64,000 nt of DNA from Hedera helix (Eukaryota; Streptophyta; Magnoliopsida; Apiales; Araliaceae). Position 1 is the stretch's first letter, and each line of letters begins with the position of its first letter. The notes below the pieces were generated by a model. It did not search any database and was not told the DNA's origin. It was given only the letters and a program-made list of their open reading frames with translations. The position numbers and the translations under genes are program-made. The stretch covers positions 2,848,001-2,912,000 of the forward strand of contig OX359264.1 of NCBI GenBank assembly GCA_947179155.2, in the 5' to 3' direction. Positions 36,101-44,745 of the stretch are shown here, in pieces.

Positions 36101-39100
36101 CATCTAATCATCTTCATTTTTTATTTTCTTTAGTGTTTAGGTTTCTTTAGCTGCCTCTATTCTGGGAGTTGTACATGCCTAATGTACATCAGGCTTAGTG
36201 TTATGCTGTAATTAACAGTTAACTCCTCAAAGAAAAACAGAAAGACAAAAGAAAACAATTGTTAAGCAAATAATTTCTAGCAAAACATAGACTTCTACCC
36301 ATTTAAACTCTCTCTTCTTTCTCCCCTTTTTTATTTGAACAAATTACACAGGAAAAGACAATGTTATTTACTGATATACCGGCAAGGTTAAGGTATACTA
36401 GAGAAGTTAAAATCTATGCAAAGGGAACCAGCATCAGAAATGACATAAAAGTAGGAAAGTGTTGGCAACGGTAAGATCGATAAGGAGTTTATCAACAAGA
36501 TTGCAAATTTGCTCCTAATCAAGGCCAATCTCTTTCCTTGGAAAGAAAAGAGGGCCATCCACTTTGCAAGACTCCTCTTCAAAAGTTCCACAACCAGATC
36601 TGAAATAAGTTGACTTATTATTAGCTTCAAATGACAAACAGTGGGCTCAGGAGCAAAGTACTTGTCAGGGAAAAAAGGTAATACGGCGCAAAGATACCCC
36701 AAATCAAATGGTGAAAGCCAAATAATCTTGGTCAAATATCTGCCCCAATTAAGGTTGCAAACAAATCAGTACAACTCTCTACTCGACTCAAACTCGAGTC
36801 ACTAAGCGCTTAATTCGACTCAAACCACAAGCCTTCTAATTCTAGAAGATTTAAATTGACAGCAACCCCTAAACTTTATTTGATTTACCTTAGGCCCTTG
36901 GCCTTAAAGATCCTAACTAGTAAAAAAGAATTCCACTACCTTGCTACCCTCTATCCCCATGTAGGATTGCTCACAATTCAACCACATTATTGAGAAAATA
37001 AAAGGGGAAGGGCAAGGTGGGTCTGTCTCACCTCATGCTGAAGAAAAGGGACTTAAGAGGGTCCATTACAAACAACATCTTGCTCTCAAAGTGCCCACAT
37101 ATATCCAATCCTTTTCTCTTCAAACCACATCTTGCCTAGCATATAAAGTTGGAAGATTCGGTTTACATTATCATACACCACATGATGGCACGCAACTTAT
37201 GATAAGACCAACTGAAGTAGTTGAAGTAGTCCGCTAGTTTGGTTTATCAAGTTCAAGAAGTATGTTTTATTTTCATCTTCTATTTGTTTTACATGGGGTG
37301 TTTAGAGAGAGTTTAGGAAGTGCCTCTGTAGTTTGGAGTGGGCTTGTTAGTTTGTCATGGGGAGTAATGAAAATTATGAGACATGCTTTGCAGCTTCCAT
37401 CTCTTGACTCTCATCCATCTCAGAGATAAAGTAGAAGTATTGAATATTGTTGCTGTTTTATTACAAAGAGTACTAAAGCCTCATATATAGGCTACTAGTT
37501 AAGTAGGGGCAAAGTATGTGTGGGCACCACGTATGTGTGGGCACCAAGCAAACTTGGTGACCAAGTTCTAATACTAATATACTCTAATAATGCCTATAGA
37601 CATTATCATACAATCCTCTTAACATTTATATACTTCTGTCCCTCTTTCTCATGTTTATCTACTATTAAAACAGGCAAGAAAAAGAGTAAAAAGACCTAAT
37701 TACATCTAATTCCAATTAACCTTCGATTCTCGGAATGCCAGTAACCCGGTCTGTCACTGCTGTGCGCAACACAGCATCACTATAGTTACTCCACATTTAC
37801 TACAAGTGTCCTAGCTGCGTAAAAATTTATGCCTGAAACTTGTAGTACTGTAAAAGACGCAACCGAACATATACATCAAGCATAAACCATAGACTACTAA
37901 AAGTGTCCAGCTGTGTATAAACTTATGCCAGAAAATTGTAGTACTGTAAGACACAACCGAACATATAAATCAAGCATAAACCATAGACTAAAGCCATCTA
38001 CATAAACAAGTACAGAAGACCAATAACAATAGAAGTAATATATTTTGCATTAGGAGTTTTTAGGGAGTCTATATCAGATTTACACAGGGATTGGCAGGTT
38101 GTCCATTGCTAAGACTTTGTATATACCCAATTTTGTGTTCTTAGTTGGATTTCTTGTACCTTCTTTTTCTTCGAATCAATTCTTCCTTCTTTTATCTGAA
38201 AAAATGTAATTACTGAAGCAGTGAAGCAAGTAAAGAAGATCCAACTATGTTGAAATGGAAAAACCTTCTCCAAACTCAAGCAATATATAGTGACTCGTAC
38301 GAGATCATTGCTATAAATCGTTATACCAAATCATATAGCTATGTACAAGTAAAACAAATTTCCAAGATTGCTTGCACAGATACACAACTTATAAACTTCT
38401 AGAAACAGACAGAAAAAGGCAACAGAAGAGCCAAAAAACACACGACTAGATGGCTAACAAACCTGGAGTGAGTCCTCCGTATAGCATTCTTTTACTTTGT
38501 TTAAGTTTGACACTTCAACCACAACAGAGTTCCCACTCGAATAACCCAGCTTTCCGTCTAACTTCGCAATGGGATCGGACACGCCCTCTTGTGAACTTGA
38601 CACGGACACACTAGGAGCAACAGAACTGCTGGGGGAAGCAGGCCCACCAGAAGAAGAATTTATATTGCTATCAAACAATGGAACAATAGCCCAAGCGAAG
38701 GACTCTCTATAGGGCATGATGCGAGACCACACTTGTAGTTTCTGCTTTTCCCTCTCCATCATATGGACCTGTTAAGTTAAATGTAATCACAATTCCAAAG
38801 AAACATAAAACAGTATTCTGTAGGTATAGAAAAGTCAATTGCCATATGCATAATTAACCAGCTCTACACACCGCCAATCCAAAAAACCCATCCTCGTGAA
38901 GAAAATGAAATAATGCATACATAAGCTTTAAGAACAAAAAATAATCCAACGTGATTCAGAGAACATATTTGTTCAGCATTTTAATTTTAAGTTGCATCTA
39001 ATAAAAGGAATAAAAAAAAGTTCAAAAAAAGCTTGGGAAAAAATTGCTTCTTTTGTACATATGTATTTATATAAATAATGGTCACGAATAAAGAAATGAG

Positions 39101-42100
39101 GATAACAATAAAAGACAAATGAAAAGAACAAATTCAAAATAAAGATATTTAAGTTTGAAGAACAGTGGATAAGTGGAGATTATGTACCCACAACAAAAAT
39201 ATTCTCCAGCATATAAGTGGAAGGCAAAGCAGAACAAAACATGTAATAGTTAAATAAAAAACAGTTAAAAATGAAGATGCTAGAGTACCTCACATTGAGG
39301 AGAATGCATTCTATAACAACATTTCCAAGAGAAACCTAATAAAAGCTATTGCAGTTTTCAAGTAGCTATAAGAAGTAGAAACTATCTCAAAACACATACG
39401 TCAGAAACAGCCATGTAGGGAGTGTCATATACCGCTGTTAGTTAAATAAAGGACGCAAAGGATAGTATTGAAACTTAGGTTCTTATTTGCGAGTCATGTG
39501 CAGGTGGAGATATTTCTCATAGATGGGGTAGCATTCTTCTTCTACAATCATATCTGATTCGTATTTGCATCAAATCATGAATACACAAAACTTGTCTTGA
39601 GATGCTGTAATTATTAATAACAATATTATTGCTCAGCGGGAATTTGCATAACAATAAAGCTAAACACATGAGTTGTCCAGTATCAGGATCTCAAAACCTC
39701 ATTTCTTGTCAAGCACCAATATATCTATTTGTGGAAACAAACACAGTTAATGTATTTTATAAGGAACTCATATTCAAAGAAAGGAAAAAAGCTTTTAATG
39801 AAGATGTTAAATGAAACACATTGCAATCAACATACGTCTAGTTAACATAAAACCACACCAAATGGTAGAACAACAACTGAGGCCTATGCTTGCAAGTGCA
39901 TACCGGTTCTTTACTTGAATAAACACACGGGGTCACCCCACCTTCTTCAGTAGCAGGCTTCTCTAACTGGATCAGCAAACAAACTGATGCTGATGGGGTA
40001 TCTATATAAAAAATACCACGAGGTTCATAAGAACTGCTAGCCTGGTAGTTTGACAAAGGAGAGTGGCAAATTTTTAATCAGTTATATATTAGTCATAACT
40101 ATCAAGTAAATGAACAGGAACACAGAACAGAAATTGTGAGAGCAGAAGAAATAAACTTCATACAACAGATCATGAAATTGTTGTAGCTTACCTCCTGCAT
40201 TTCAGTGGGTAACGCACGGAAAATGAAGTCCTCCGAGAGTTTTTCTCTTCTTTCCTTATTATATAAACAAATCGTGCCATGGAATGGCTCTACAAGAAAA
40301 TATGACCAACGTTACAGTACGAAACTGCTGGAAAGTTTTAAAAGTTTTCAAAGAAAAAAATATATGGGAAGAAAAAACTGATCAGTGATACATCGAACCC
40401 GCAAAACTCACCAACTAGTCCAGCTTGAAATGATAAGGATAGAACCTTCACTGAGATCTTCAATCCACTATAGCCAGAGAATATGAAAGAAAGGAAAAAA
40501 TAGTAGTTACAGAGAGTGAGAAAAAAAATTGAAGAACATTGAAAATACATTAAGCTATGTTTGTTAATTCAATTCCACGACTTGAAATTGAGCACCAAAT
40601 TTTAACTAAATTTCAATTTCATGGAAGGAACTGCAACTGAACTTTCAATTCCAATGCCGAAGATAGGTATTGAATTGCCAAACATAATGAGAGAGAAATT
40701 CTACTCCAAAATAGTTACAAACCTGGCATACTGTGCCATTTGAGTTTCTGGAATCCTTTGGCCAAAAATTGTTGACCTCTCATTTTCCCAGTCAAAAACT
40801 GGCTCATAAGTAGGCAGAGGGGATTCACTTAAGTGCTGCATTTGGATCAAAAAAACACGTCAAATCCAAATGAATTGTAGTCATAGGAAGTGAAGGGACC
40901 ACTCACTTCTCATAGGGTGTAATGAAGAATGGAATATATAATTTAAAAGAATTTATCAACGAACCTATGCCACACAGACACACGCACATTGAAATATCGC
41001 CAACAATTTCTTTACCTTCAAAACGTTTGAGCTTGATGAGTCAGCAAAAGTAGCCTCCACAAACTTCCTTCCAGAAGTACTGGGGATGTCATCATCAGTA
41101 GTATCATCAATCTTATTTTGCCTGGCATTGGCAAGATGCATTTCTGCAAATAAAATTTGAAACATTTGAACAAATGTGTAAGAAACAAAAGAGTCTCTAA
41201 AGCATATTCTTTATAATATAGTGTAAAGTTATGATCAGAGTACAGACTAATTTTGCACATAAATTTAATTAGAGTTCCATTTATCAGGGTTTTTTTTGTA
41301 CTTTACCTGTTTCAATATCAGTATCAGGCCCCTCAAATATCTGATTCTGAAATGATATTGGGCCAATGCTTTCATAATGCCCATACTTGTTATCATCCTT
41401 TACCCAGTCAGTTTTGTAGCATTGAACAAGTTCACTCAGATGTGGCCACTGTTCCAAGTTTTCATCAAGCTGGAAGACAAATATAAATATTTCATAAGTG
41501 CTGCATTTTTGTGGTAAAGAAAAAGAACACTTCAAAATTAACACCAAGGACACTGTAAAGATACAACTATCATCCATAAAATCTAATTGACCTTACTAAG
41601 ATTAACTAACTTAACAATCTACTTACTAAAAAATACTAACTTGACAATTTCTATACTGAATTAATTCGAATAACCAAATTCGTCCCATATCTGAAATATA
41701 TATTTTATTAAATAATTATTATTAAATATCTTGCTATAGGTACGGAAAAACATAATTACATATCATATGATTCGAAGGGATAATGTTTCTTGAGATTTTC
41801 ACTTGTTTAGGAAATTAGTTGATGATGAGTTGATAACATGCCCTTGGTACATTAAATCCATTCTTCCTTTCATCCCTCGTCCTGTAAGGAATTTTTTTGC
41901 ACCATTGATAACTCAGAACTATCCTCCTCTTTTTATTTAACAGTATATTCAGGACTATTCTCTTAGAAGTTTGATTATGCTTTTTCTCTTGTTTGCCATC
42001 AAACTCTTGTCCTTTACATTTATGGCAGAGAAATGAAATAAAAAGTTGCGACCTTTAACATCTACGACAGAAAATTGAACCCTGTATTAAGATAAATGTG

Positions 42101-43094
42101 TGATTGCGAAACACAAATGAAACTTGTAAACTATTTAAAAGTACTACTCCCACCGTCCTTAAAAAGATGTCTAAAGTACAAATTTCACACAAATAAGAAA
42201 ACTAAAGGAGATGAGAGAGTATAACATAAGTACCAATTTTGCCCATAGTGGACCCCATGCAAGTAAACTAATAATCTTTGTCTATTTTAAACTTAGTGGA
42301 CCCCACTTTAGTATACTTTTTTTTATGGTAAACTAGTCTTTAGGCTTATTTATATTTAACTTGTGTACTTTTAGACATCTTTTTGTGGACAAAACATTTT
42401 GTATTTGAAGACATACTTTTGAGGACGGAGGGAGTACTAAATATAAGATTGATCATCTTCAAAAGTTAAATTAATCGTATCAATTTTGAATTGATAATCT
42501 CTCAAATTGGCTTTGAAAAGTCAAAACTTTAAATTATTTTTCAGGATGGATGGGAGTATTAGAGAACAGAGTGTATTTTGTAAAAGTCATTGGCAAATTT
42601 AACCCAAATAAGAGGTTATCTAGGAAAATAAATTGCCAGTCCTTTGAAGAGGATCAACTGTTAGGTAATAACTCCCCTTACCTAAGTTACCCTTAGAATA
42701 TGAGGCTCTATCTAGAGAGAAGTTTGTGCAAAAAGTTATGACACAAACACAAAAGATAAGGAAACAGCAATGAAACGACATTATTAAAAGGTCCAAACAT
42801 CCACATGAACAGTCTACGTGATTCATATTTTTCTCAGCACTTAAAAAACTTGTGTTCGTGACTAACCAAGGGATTTTGAATTCATCTTGTACACAAATAG
42901 TCATATATCAACACACAGCTCCAGAAATACAAACAGCTTCATCTAGCACTCCCTCTGTATTTTTCAAAATAAAAAAGGAATACAAAATTAAAAATGTATG
43001 CCAAACTCACCAATGGGTCCAAGTTCAGACTACCAGCAAAGGACTGACGGGAAATTCTTCGAAAACGATGCCCATTTGAAGACAAGTTATCCAT
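15595..43094 (-). CDS. SPK1: SPIKE1, DOCK-family guanine nucleotide exchange factor
   Basis: Plant DOCK-family exchange factor that activates ROP (Rho-of-plants) GTPases and, in Arabidopsis, feeds the WAVE-ARP2/3 actin pathway controlling epidermal cell shape. Thirty coding exons in transcript order: 43011-43094, 41307-41469, 41016-41143, 40723-40835, 40412-40467, 40192-40289, 39904-40041, 38463-38768, 35271-35558, 34626-34793, 34352-34543, 34147-34190, 33278-33347, 32551-32712, 32197-32304, 30316-30353, 28588-28732, 28106-28232, 26803-26996, 25771-25901, 24656-24731, 24350-24460, 19818-20000, 19116-19259, 18733-18921, 18219-18566, 17780-18112, 17501-17686, 16102-17076, 15595-15849. All phases match: 5,553 bp, 1,850 aa (Arabidopsis about 1,830). 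Order: N-terminal segment with LDENLEQWPHLSELV, C2-like DHR1 (about 463-620), helical middle, catalytic DHR2 (about 1400-1845), end HYIPAILSEL. The start MDNLSSNGHRFRRI fits the family. No frameshift or stop is present. Introns carry a solo LTR, two LINE fragments and MITEs. Confidence 0.95.
17061..17184 (-). repeat. Partial tandem duplication over a SPIKE1 splice acceptor
   Basis: Segment 17061-17114, covering the last intron bases, the acceptor AG and the first 16 coding bases of the 975-bp exon, is repeated with changes and a small insertion at 17120-17184. Both copies keep the TTCTACTCAC and GTATGCCATGTCTAA blocks. In the true copy the minus strand reads GTCTAG before GCCCTTGTGAG. In the upstream copy the AG is TG, so that acceptor is dead. 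Confidence 0.7.
20287..24182 (-). mobile_element. Solo LTR, copy 2 (3,896 bp), inside a SPIKE1 intron
   Basis: Read on the minus strand it begins TGTAATGTCC and ends GGTCGTCACA, and it follows copy 1 almost base for base in the stretches I compared. It lies in the intron between exons 24350-24460 and 19818-20000, in the same orientation as the gene. Flanking pentamers do not match (CAACC at 20282-20286, TATAC at 24183-24187). The target duplication has therefore been lost or the element arose by recombination between different insertions. The flanking exons still join in frame, so the insertion is tolerated. No internal retrotransposon genes are present. Confidence 0.85.
26131..26160. repeat. 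AT dinucleotide microsatellite
   Basis: About 14 AT units directly left of a MITE. A short AT run (26399-26409) continues on its right, so the MITE interrupted an AT repeat. Confidence 0.85.
26161..26398. mobile_element. MITE with ~40-bp terminal inverted repeats in SPIKE1 intron
   Basis: The left end GGGGAAAGGAAATCTAAGGC...TTAGCCAAGCTTGGCTA pairs with the right end ...TTGGCTAAGGTATACCTTAGATTACTTTTTCC as its reverse complement with few mismatches. The body is about 240 bp, has no coding frame and is flanked on both sides by AT repeats, so the target duplication (probably TA or AT) cannot be defined. It lies in the intron between coding exons 26803-26996 and 25771-25901. Confidence 0.7.
30098..30298. 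mobile_element. Foldback MITE next to a SPIKE1 splice donor
   Basis: The arms 30098-30152 and 30240-30298 are imperfect reverse complements over about 55 bases. Shared words are AATCAATTTCC, CCAAACTTTATT, GATTAAAAG and CCCTAAACTTT. A smaller inner pair (CAATTTGCA / TGCAAATTG) lies between them. The element ends about 17 bases from the donor of the 38-bp exon 30316-30353. Confidence 0.65.
30540..31960 (+). mobile_element. Degenerate L1-type LINE fragment (RT C-terminus and zf-RVT)
   Basis: Plus-strand frames broken by stops and shifts read like the 3' part of a plant L1 pol gene. The first (30598-30993) contains GGLVLIKSVHYLVS-like text followed by GLGVGDFGKLNVALWGKWLWRF, matching the family pattern 'GLGIRNLxxFNxALLGKWLWRF' after the reverse transcriptase core. 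A later frame (31552-31911) has the zinc-binding pattern CYMCREDRESADHLLHHCEFVRCLW of the zf-RVT domain. It is a 5'-truncated, non-functional copy in antisense orientation in the SPIKE1 intron 30354-32196. A G25 run and TA repeat follow at 32125-32175. Confidence 0.8.
32125..32149 (+). repeat. G homopolymer of 25 bases
   Basis: An unbroken run of 25 G, preceded by GAGA and followed within 12 bases by a TA repeat. It may also be a sequencing or assembly weak point, and the true length may differ. Confidence 0.8.
33135..33186 (+). repeat. AC/AT compound microsatellite
   Basis: About 18 AC units (33135-33170) followed by about 8 AT units (33171-33186), in the SPIKE1 intron between exons 33278-33347 and 32551-32712. 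Read on the gene strand it is a GT repeat. Frames through it encode only Val/Cys runs and are not genes. Confidence 0.9.
34147..34793 (-). other. SPK1: SPIKE1 exons encoding the DHR1 (C2-like) domain
   Basis: Three exons (34626-34793, 34352-34543, 34147-34190), continued by 33278-33347, encode roughly residues 459-616. Visible family features are RNEPFLQPFHCLYVYPL, SRKRNLFIRIELRKDD, ACYHDEIKVSLPAIWTPLH and FTFFHVDLQTKLEAPKP. In the DOCK family DHR1 is a C2-type phospholipid-binding module that directs the protein to membranes. Sequence is well preserved relative to the more variable Ser-rich linker just before it (38463-38768 and 35271-35558). Confidence 0.85.
34923..35050 (+). repeat. Direct repeat of 38 bp
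   Basis: Segments 34923-34960 and 35013-35050 share AATTAACTAC.AGATACTATATTCAAACTT.AAAACTG with about two differences, 90 bases apart. They lie in the SPIKE1 intron between exons 35271-35558 and 34626-34793. Confidence 0.7.
36388..36735 (-). mobile_element. Possible LINE reverse-transcriptase fragment
   Basis: An open frame of 115 codons contains ELLKRSLAKWMALFSFQGKR followed by LALIRSKFAILLINSLSILP. This resembles the segment 'RLAxWKxxxLSxGGRLxLIKSVLxSLPxYxLS' after the RT core of plant L1 elements. It is short, lacks the catalytic motifs and is in the same orientation as SPIKE1. The match is partial, so a chance resemblance cannot be excluded. Confidence 0.45.
37801..37990 (+). repeat. Tandem duplication, two units of ~95 bp
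   Basis: Unit one (37801-37896) and unit two (37897-37990) share AAGTGTCC.AGCTG.GTA, TTATGCC.GAAA, TTGTAGTACTGTAA, CAACCGAACATATA and ATCAAGCATAAACCATAGACTA, with a few substitutions and short indels. They lie in a SPIKE1 intron. Confidence 0.75.
40553..40690. mobile_element. Small MITE filling most of a 255-bp SPIKE1 intron
   Basis: The left end GCTATGTTTGTTAATTCAATTCC and the right end GGTATTGAATTGCCAAACATAAT are reverse complements over about 22 bases with few mismatches. The intron is only 40468-40722, so the element makes up over half of it. Internal sequence is AT-rich with no frame. Confidence 0.55.
42145..42436. mobile_element. Stowaway-like MITE in SPIKE1 intron
   Basis: Ends are TACTCCCACCGTCC and, reverse-complemented, TACTCCCTCCGTCC, the classic Stowaway terminal repeat with TA target. 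Internal TIR extensions (TTAAAAAGATGTCTAAAGTACA and its near complement) agree. It lies in the intron between exons 43011-43094 and 41307-41469 and has no coding capacity. Confidence 0.8.
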
Positions 43095-43097
43095 AGC

Positions 43098-44576
43098 CTG
43101 AAACAAACGTTCAACAACAACTAATTAACATCATAAAGTATGAAGAGCAGTGTTATCATCCCATCAGCCTACAAAAGACACGAACCACATGAACCTCATG
43201 TTGAGGTGGGGGAATCTTCAATACATGAACTACATCTCAACATATTCTCATTCTAATACTCCCTGTCTCCCTCTACCTGAAAGAAGAGTCCAATTCCTCT
43301 GCAGACCTTTTTTCACGAATATTAAGCTTCATAAAGGACACACTTGGACATTTTTTATGATTCTTTTAATACAAATTTTATTACTGAAAATTTTTATGTC
43401 TAAATGTATTCTGTGTAAGCCATAATATTCGCAAATAAATAGTCAACAAAAAATACGGTTTCTTTTTTCCGGACAGAGGTAGTATAATTTAAACAAAAAG
43501 TCATACAAGTGCCAAGATTTTATAGAAGACACTACAGTAAAGGGACGGAGGAATGTAGATGGAATCATGGGAGGTAAGTCAGAACTCATTGCACCAAATG
43601 AAATACTCAACACATTTACTTCAACAAACCAAGAAGGTTACATCTTAAGAAAAATATCAGTAAATCCTTAAACTCAACCAAAACAAAGAATTTTACAGTC
43701 TTACTGGAAAAAAATTCTGCCCAACTTTCTCTTAGCAAACAACTACCATTTTTTCTTATAAAGTTTAAAAAGTGTGAATCCTCTTACTGGTGATTTTATG
43801 CTCGATAGTATTTTTCATCAATAATTCTTTGGTTACATTAGGACTCGGAAAGAAAGAGTGTATGGAAAAGAAATTAAAATAAATGATAAAAATGCAAAAG
43901 TCCTCATAATGAACCCCAAGATTTTATATATATATATATACACGTCAATAAACTCATAACACATTACTATACTTGATTTTATCATCAAAATTAGTATTAG
44001 ATTCTCAAAAGGTATATGAATTGGACTTGTTACACTTGTATCATTAAGAGCGTTTTTTCCATTTTTAACCTTTTTTTTCCCCTTTCCCTTCCGTTTCGCT
44101 TGTTTCGCTTGCTCTTTCCTAGCTCCAAAAAGAGTATAAAAGACTATAATTAGAACTAGAAAGATAAAAAACGAAGCTTAAATTTTCCTCCCAGTTAATT
44201 ATAAGCTTTTCTATTTACTAAATGTCTATACAATGTACATAAAAATATTTCCCTTAAATAGAGCAGCATGGCTAAACAAAATCCATGCAGCTAAAACGAA
44301 GTAGTTGAGACCTAAATCAAACAAAATCCCTCAAAATTAAGAACAAATTCAACTTCAATTCGCACAACCCAATTCTTCAGATTCGTAAATCCCTAAATGG
44401 TTTTTTCTACTATTATCTAGCAATGCTGCTTCAATTCGTGCTTTAAATCTACTCCAAACTCCAAAAGAACAGATTTTTAAGCTCGTTCTTCTGAAAAAAC
44501 GGCCATTTTAGGGATAATGTAGTCGAAGCTTGAAGACAAGAAGAAAGGGATGAAGAAAGAGGAGAGAGAAACTTAC
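43098..44576 (-). other. SPK1: SPIKE1 5' leader intron
   Basis: The donor GTAAGTTTC (ending at 44576) and the acceptor just before GCTATGGATAAC (exon border 43097) define a 1.48-kb intron that ends only three bases before the start codon. Long introns in the leader are common in plant housekeeping genes and can raise expression. It contains a Stowaway-like MITE (43257-43484). Confidence 0.7.
43257..43484. mobile_element. Stowaway-like MITE in SPIKE1 leader intron
   Basis: The left end TACTCCCTGTCTCCCTCTAC and the right end, read in reverse complement, TACTACCTCTGTCCGGAAAAAAG give a weak terminal inverted repeat of Stowaway type with TA target. A further GGGACGGAGG at 43541-43550 could be an alternative right border. 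Confidence 0.5.
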
Positions 44577-44745
44577 AAATCCGAGGGGCTGCTTAGCAAT
44601 GTCGCCGAGAGTAGAAGCTGCCGCCTTACTACGGCGCCGGCGAGGCAATCGTCGCCCTTCTTCTTCTTCTTCTCCAACCAGTTTGTCCGAGTATCCGAGT
44701 GATGGAGCACCAAACCAAGATCGTCAAGATCCCTAGATACGCGTC
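44577..44745 (-). other. SPK1: SPIKE1 noncoding first exon (leader), 5' end approximate
   Basis: This GC-rich block directly precedes the donor at 44576. It contains a GAA repeat and CCGGCG-rich sequence, and no in-frame ATG. The frame leading into the ATG at 43094 stays open across the splice for about 49 codons back to a TGA near 44722. No clear TATA box is visible upstream. The transcription start is inferred only. Confidence 0.55.

Larger units (their letters stand above)
35559..38462 (-). other. Largest transposon-bearing coding intron after the LTR intron
   Basis: This 2.9-kb SPIKE1 intron contains a LINE-like fragment (36388-36735), a 96-bp tandem duplication (37801-37990) and a stretch at 37440-37720 reminiscent of decayed LTR sequence. 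No functional gene is seen. Confidence 0.55.

Noticed and set aside
38040..38215. CTTCTTTTTCTTCG... stretch similar to a LINE 3' tail
   Set aside because: Too short and low in complexity to separate from ordinary intron sequence.
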